The translations under genes and the position numbers were made by a program. A DNA stretch of 64,000 nucleotides, from the NCBI GenBank assembly GCA_963765745.1, contig CAVXXM010000001.1, positions 124,001 through 188,000 of the forward strand. Direction: 5' to 3'. How positions within the stretch are numbered: position 1 is the stretch's first letter; each line of letters opens with the position of its first letter. This document shows positions 61,946 through 64,000 of the stretch, one piece after another. Under the pieces are notes generated by a model. The model was not told the origin of the DNA. It did no database searches and saw only the letters and a list, made by a program, of their open reading frames with translations. The DNA comes from JAHFPN01 sp963765745 (GTDB lineage Bacteria; Pseudomonadota; Alphaproteobacteria; Rhizobiales; Xanthobacteraceae).

Positions 61946-63219
61946 TCAGGCGAGCTTGTCGTAAGTGGGGTCGCGCGAGCGGAGGTAGATCAGCGTCGCT
62001 CCCGCGAGCACCAAGGCCAAGAGCGCAAACACGGCGCGATAGGCCTCGAGCGGATAGACCCCATCCCTGGCCGGAAACAGATCGATCACGAAGCCGGTCA
62101 CGAATTGCAGGACGAACACGCCGCTCATGGTGCCGAGATTGAGCAGCGTGAGCCCGCGTCCGACGAGCTCGGGCGGAAACAGCGAGCGGCCATGCGCGGT
62201 CAGCACCGCCGTATAGGCCGTGGAAATCCCGAAGGCGATGAACCAGGCGGCGAGCGTCCAGCCTTCGAGCTTTCCGGCCCAGGCGATCCGATCAGCAGCA
62301 AGACCGTGACGACCGCGCCGCCGATTACCGGACGCTTGTAGCTCATGAACAAACGGTCGGCCGGGCCCCAGACGAAGTTCGCCAGCACATTGGCGGTCGC
62401 GAGCACGAACAGCAGCTCGCCGCGGCGGCCGAGGTCGTGGCCATAGACGTGCGCCAGGTACGGCCCGCCCCAGAGCCCGAGCAACGTCACCATGATGGAG
62501 AAGCTGGAAAAGTGCATGACAAAGAGCCGCGGCACCGAGGGCGTGCGCGCGACCACGGCAAGGCCGCGGATCGTGTCCATCAGCGTTTCGTGCCGATGCG
62601 GCGGCACGACGCCGGGCGGGTAGTCGCGCGCGATGGCGTAAACGGCAAGGCCGATCACCGCCGTGAGACCGGCGGTGGCCAGGAAGGTCTCGCGCCAGCC
62701 GAACGCGGCGGTGGCATAGGCGAGCGGTGCGGTCGCGCCCAGCATGCCGAGCGCCGAAAGCCCGAGCTGAATGCCGACGACGGTGGAGAAGCGCTCCGGC
62801 GGGAACCAGCGCGAATAGATCGTGAGCGGCGCGATGAAGAAGCTGGCGCAGCCGATGCCGGTGAGTACGCGGCCAAACACCATGACCTCGGGCGATCTTG
62901 CGGTCGCGAACACGACGGTCCCGGCGACCGCGATGCCGGTCGAAACCAGAAGCACGAGACGCGGGCCGAAACGGTCGAGCGCCACACCGAGCGGAACCTG
63001 AACGGCGGCGAAACTGAAGAAGAAGGAACTCGCCATGAGCCCGATCCCGGAGGCGCTGAGGCCCACCTCGCGCGCGAGATCGGGCGCGATCACCCCGATC
63101 GAGGTGCGCAGGAACTGACTGCAGGTATGGATGGCGCAAAGCACGGCGACCAGGATGATCGCCTGGGCCGGCGTGATTCCCACGGCGCGGCCGGGCGGGC
63201 CGGCGTATCCGGCGTCCAT
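61946..63219 (-). CDS. MFS transporter, one frameshift
   Basis: A major facilitator permease of about 424 residues with twelve helices. It begins MDAGYAGPPGRAVGITPAQAIILVAVL; GVALDRFGPRLVLLVSTG is the conserved loop between helices 2 and 3, and FIAPLTIYSRWFPPERFSTVVG follows. The frame breaks at 62288-62289, where one base seems lost from a GG run; the last 115 residues (KLEGWTLAAWFIAFGISTAYTAV to the end) are in another frame. ATG 63219 has GAAGGGAAT upstream and decides the start. The substrate is unknown; organic acids are a possibility. Confidence 0.85.
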
Positions 63220-63356
63220 GCCTGATTCCCTTCCCGCAGCTGCAGTGCGACCCTGCACGAGTGCCACGCCTCGGCCCGCGCGACAACGGGCGCATGCGCA
63301 TGGAAGCGTTGCCGTGCCTTCATGACGCGGCTATTAGGGCAGCAGGGAGCACGATC

Positions 63357-64000
63357 ATGTCCGCCGTCGAATTCGCCGCCTTTGTCGACGAGCTTGCGAC
63401 CGTCTCCGGCGATGCGATCCGGCCGTTCTTCCGCACCGCACTCGGCATCGAGGACAAGGCGCGCGGGGGGCCATTCGACCCGGTGACCGCCGCCGACCGG
63501 GGGGCCGAAACGGTCATGCGGGCGCTGATCAAGAGGACATTCCCCGCCCACGGCATCATCGGCGAGGAGTTCGACGACGAGCGGCCGGACGCGCCCTATG
63601 TGTGGGCGCTCGATCCGATCGACGGCACCAAGTCCTTCATCAGCGGCATGACGGCCTGGGGAACCTTGATCGGATTGCTCAAGGACGGCGCGCCGGTCTA
63701 CGGCATGATGCATCAGCCGTTCATCAATGAGCGCTTCACCGGCGACGGTTCGCGGGCGCGCTACCGCGGCCCGGCCGGCGAGCGGCGGCTGCAGGTGCGC
63801 GCTTGCGCGGGCGTCGCGCAAGCGTCGCTCTACACCACAAGCCCGCTGCTGATGAGCACCGAGGAGCGCGAGCGCTTCGAGCGCGTCGAGAAGCGCGCGC
63901 GGCTCTCGCGCTACGGCGGCGACTGTTATGCCTATTGCATGGTCGCGGCGGGCTTTGTCGATCTCGTCATTGAGTGCGGCTTGCGCACCCACGACATCGT
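63357..64000 (+). CDS. hisN: Histidinol-phosphatase-like inositol monophosphatase family protein, 3' end outside window
   Basis: Partial: 214 codons are visible and the frame runs off the right edge. It belongs to the Mg-dependent inositol monophosphatase superfamily: FDPVTAADRGAE, HGIIGEEF (metal ligands), WALDPIDGTKSFISG and WGTLIGLLKDGAPVYGMMHQPF. The ISG after DGTKSF and the overall pattern are typical of HisN, which dephosphorylates L-histidinol phosphate in Actinobacteria and many alphaproteobacteria. AGGGAG precedes ATG 63357. Without the C-terminus inositol phosphatase activity cannot be excluded. Confidence 0.85.
   Translation, partial: MSAVEFAAFVDELATVSGDAIRPFFRTALGIEDKARGGPFDPVTAADRGAETVMRALIKRTFPAHGIIGEEFDDERPDAPYVWALDPIDGTKSFISGMTAWGTLIGLLKDGAPVYGMMHQPFINERFTGDGSRARYRGPAGERRLQVRACAGVAQASLYTTSPLLMSTEERERFERVEKRARLSRYGGDCYAYCMVAAGFVDLVIECGLRTHDI

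Overview
The window is a GC-rich (clearly above 60% by eye) chromosomal segment of an alphaproteobacterium, most probably a Hyphomicrobiales member near Bradyrhizobium/Xanthobacteraceae. The reasons are the gene families (RcdA/DUF1465, TrcR/DUF1013, GapR/DUF2312, CpdR, DUF1192, DUF1036, DUF1244, DUF882, three-part pnt with an aa3-type CoxIV-like protein, cysteine-free L31, TarD-like D-tartrate dehydratase), the gap-pgk-fba order and the dispersed GTCAT...ATGAC palindromic repeats. It is core chromosome with no prophage, IS element or CRISPR array.

Layout. 1-9 kb: lower glycolysis (gap, pgk, class I fba), a ThiE-like protein, a Sel1 protein, efp, a SuhB-type phosphatase, a MotA/TolQ-like plus OmpA/MotB-like pair and a GNAT enzyme. 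9-20 kb: ABC exporter, L31, RcdA, a candidate CtrA-controlled small RNA, a quinone oxidoreductase, a PAS-GGDEF-EAL protein, YqgE, a DsbD-alpha-like protein, a peroxiredoxin, two divergent YdcH-type proteins, a small secreted protein and a cold-shock protein. 20-33 kb: catabolic genes (lipase, FAD dehydrogenase, amidase, crotonase, two acyl-CoA synthetases, TSUP exporter, DoxX, SDR) and TrcR. 33-45 kb: ispH-thrB-rnhA, purE, an FNR/FixK-boxed membrane protein, tarD-like dehydratase, rpsU, a TPR lipoprotein, MFS and the pnt operon. 45-55 kb: ABC1 kinase, an AbrB-Doc toxin-antitoxin pair, pepF, an NtrC-type regulator, an L,D-transpeptidase and a DUF882 protein. 55-64 kb: MGMT, GapR, DUF1244, glycerate kinase-DUF1036-pyruvate kinase, a TPR protein, L36, tRNA-Val, CpdR, N-formylglutamate amidohydrolase, MFS and the start of a HisN-type phosphatase.

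Two themes link the genes. Central carbon metabolism sits at both ends (gap/pgk/fba; glycerate kinase/pyk) with a tartrate-type dehydratase between. Four regulators of the alphaproteobacterial CtrA/chromosome cycle (RcdA, TrcR, GapR, CpdR) and a perfect CtrA box lie in the same 64 kb.

Sequence quality matters. From 1 to 29 kb every reading frame is intact. Isolated one-base frameshifts appear at 30.3, 34.1 and 34.8 kb, and between 43 and 54.5 kb almost every long gene is broken by several, nearly all single-base insertions, while protein conservation continues across each break. I read these mainly as uncorrected sequencing errors, so the broken genes are listed as whole CDS with the breaks described.
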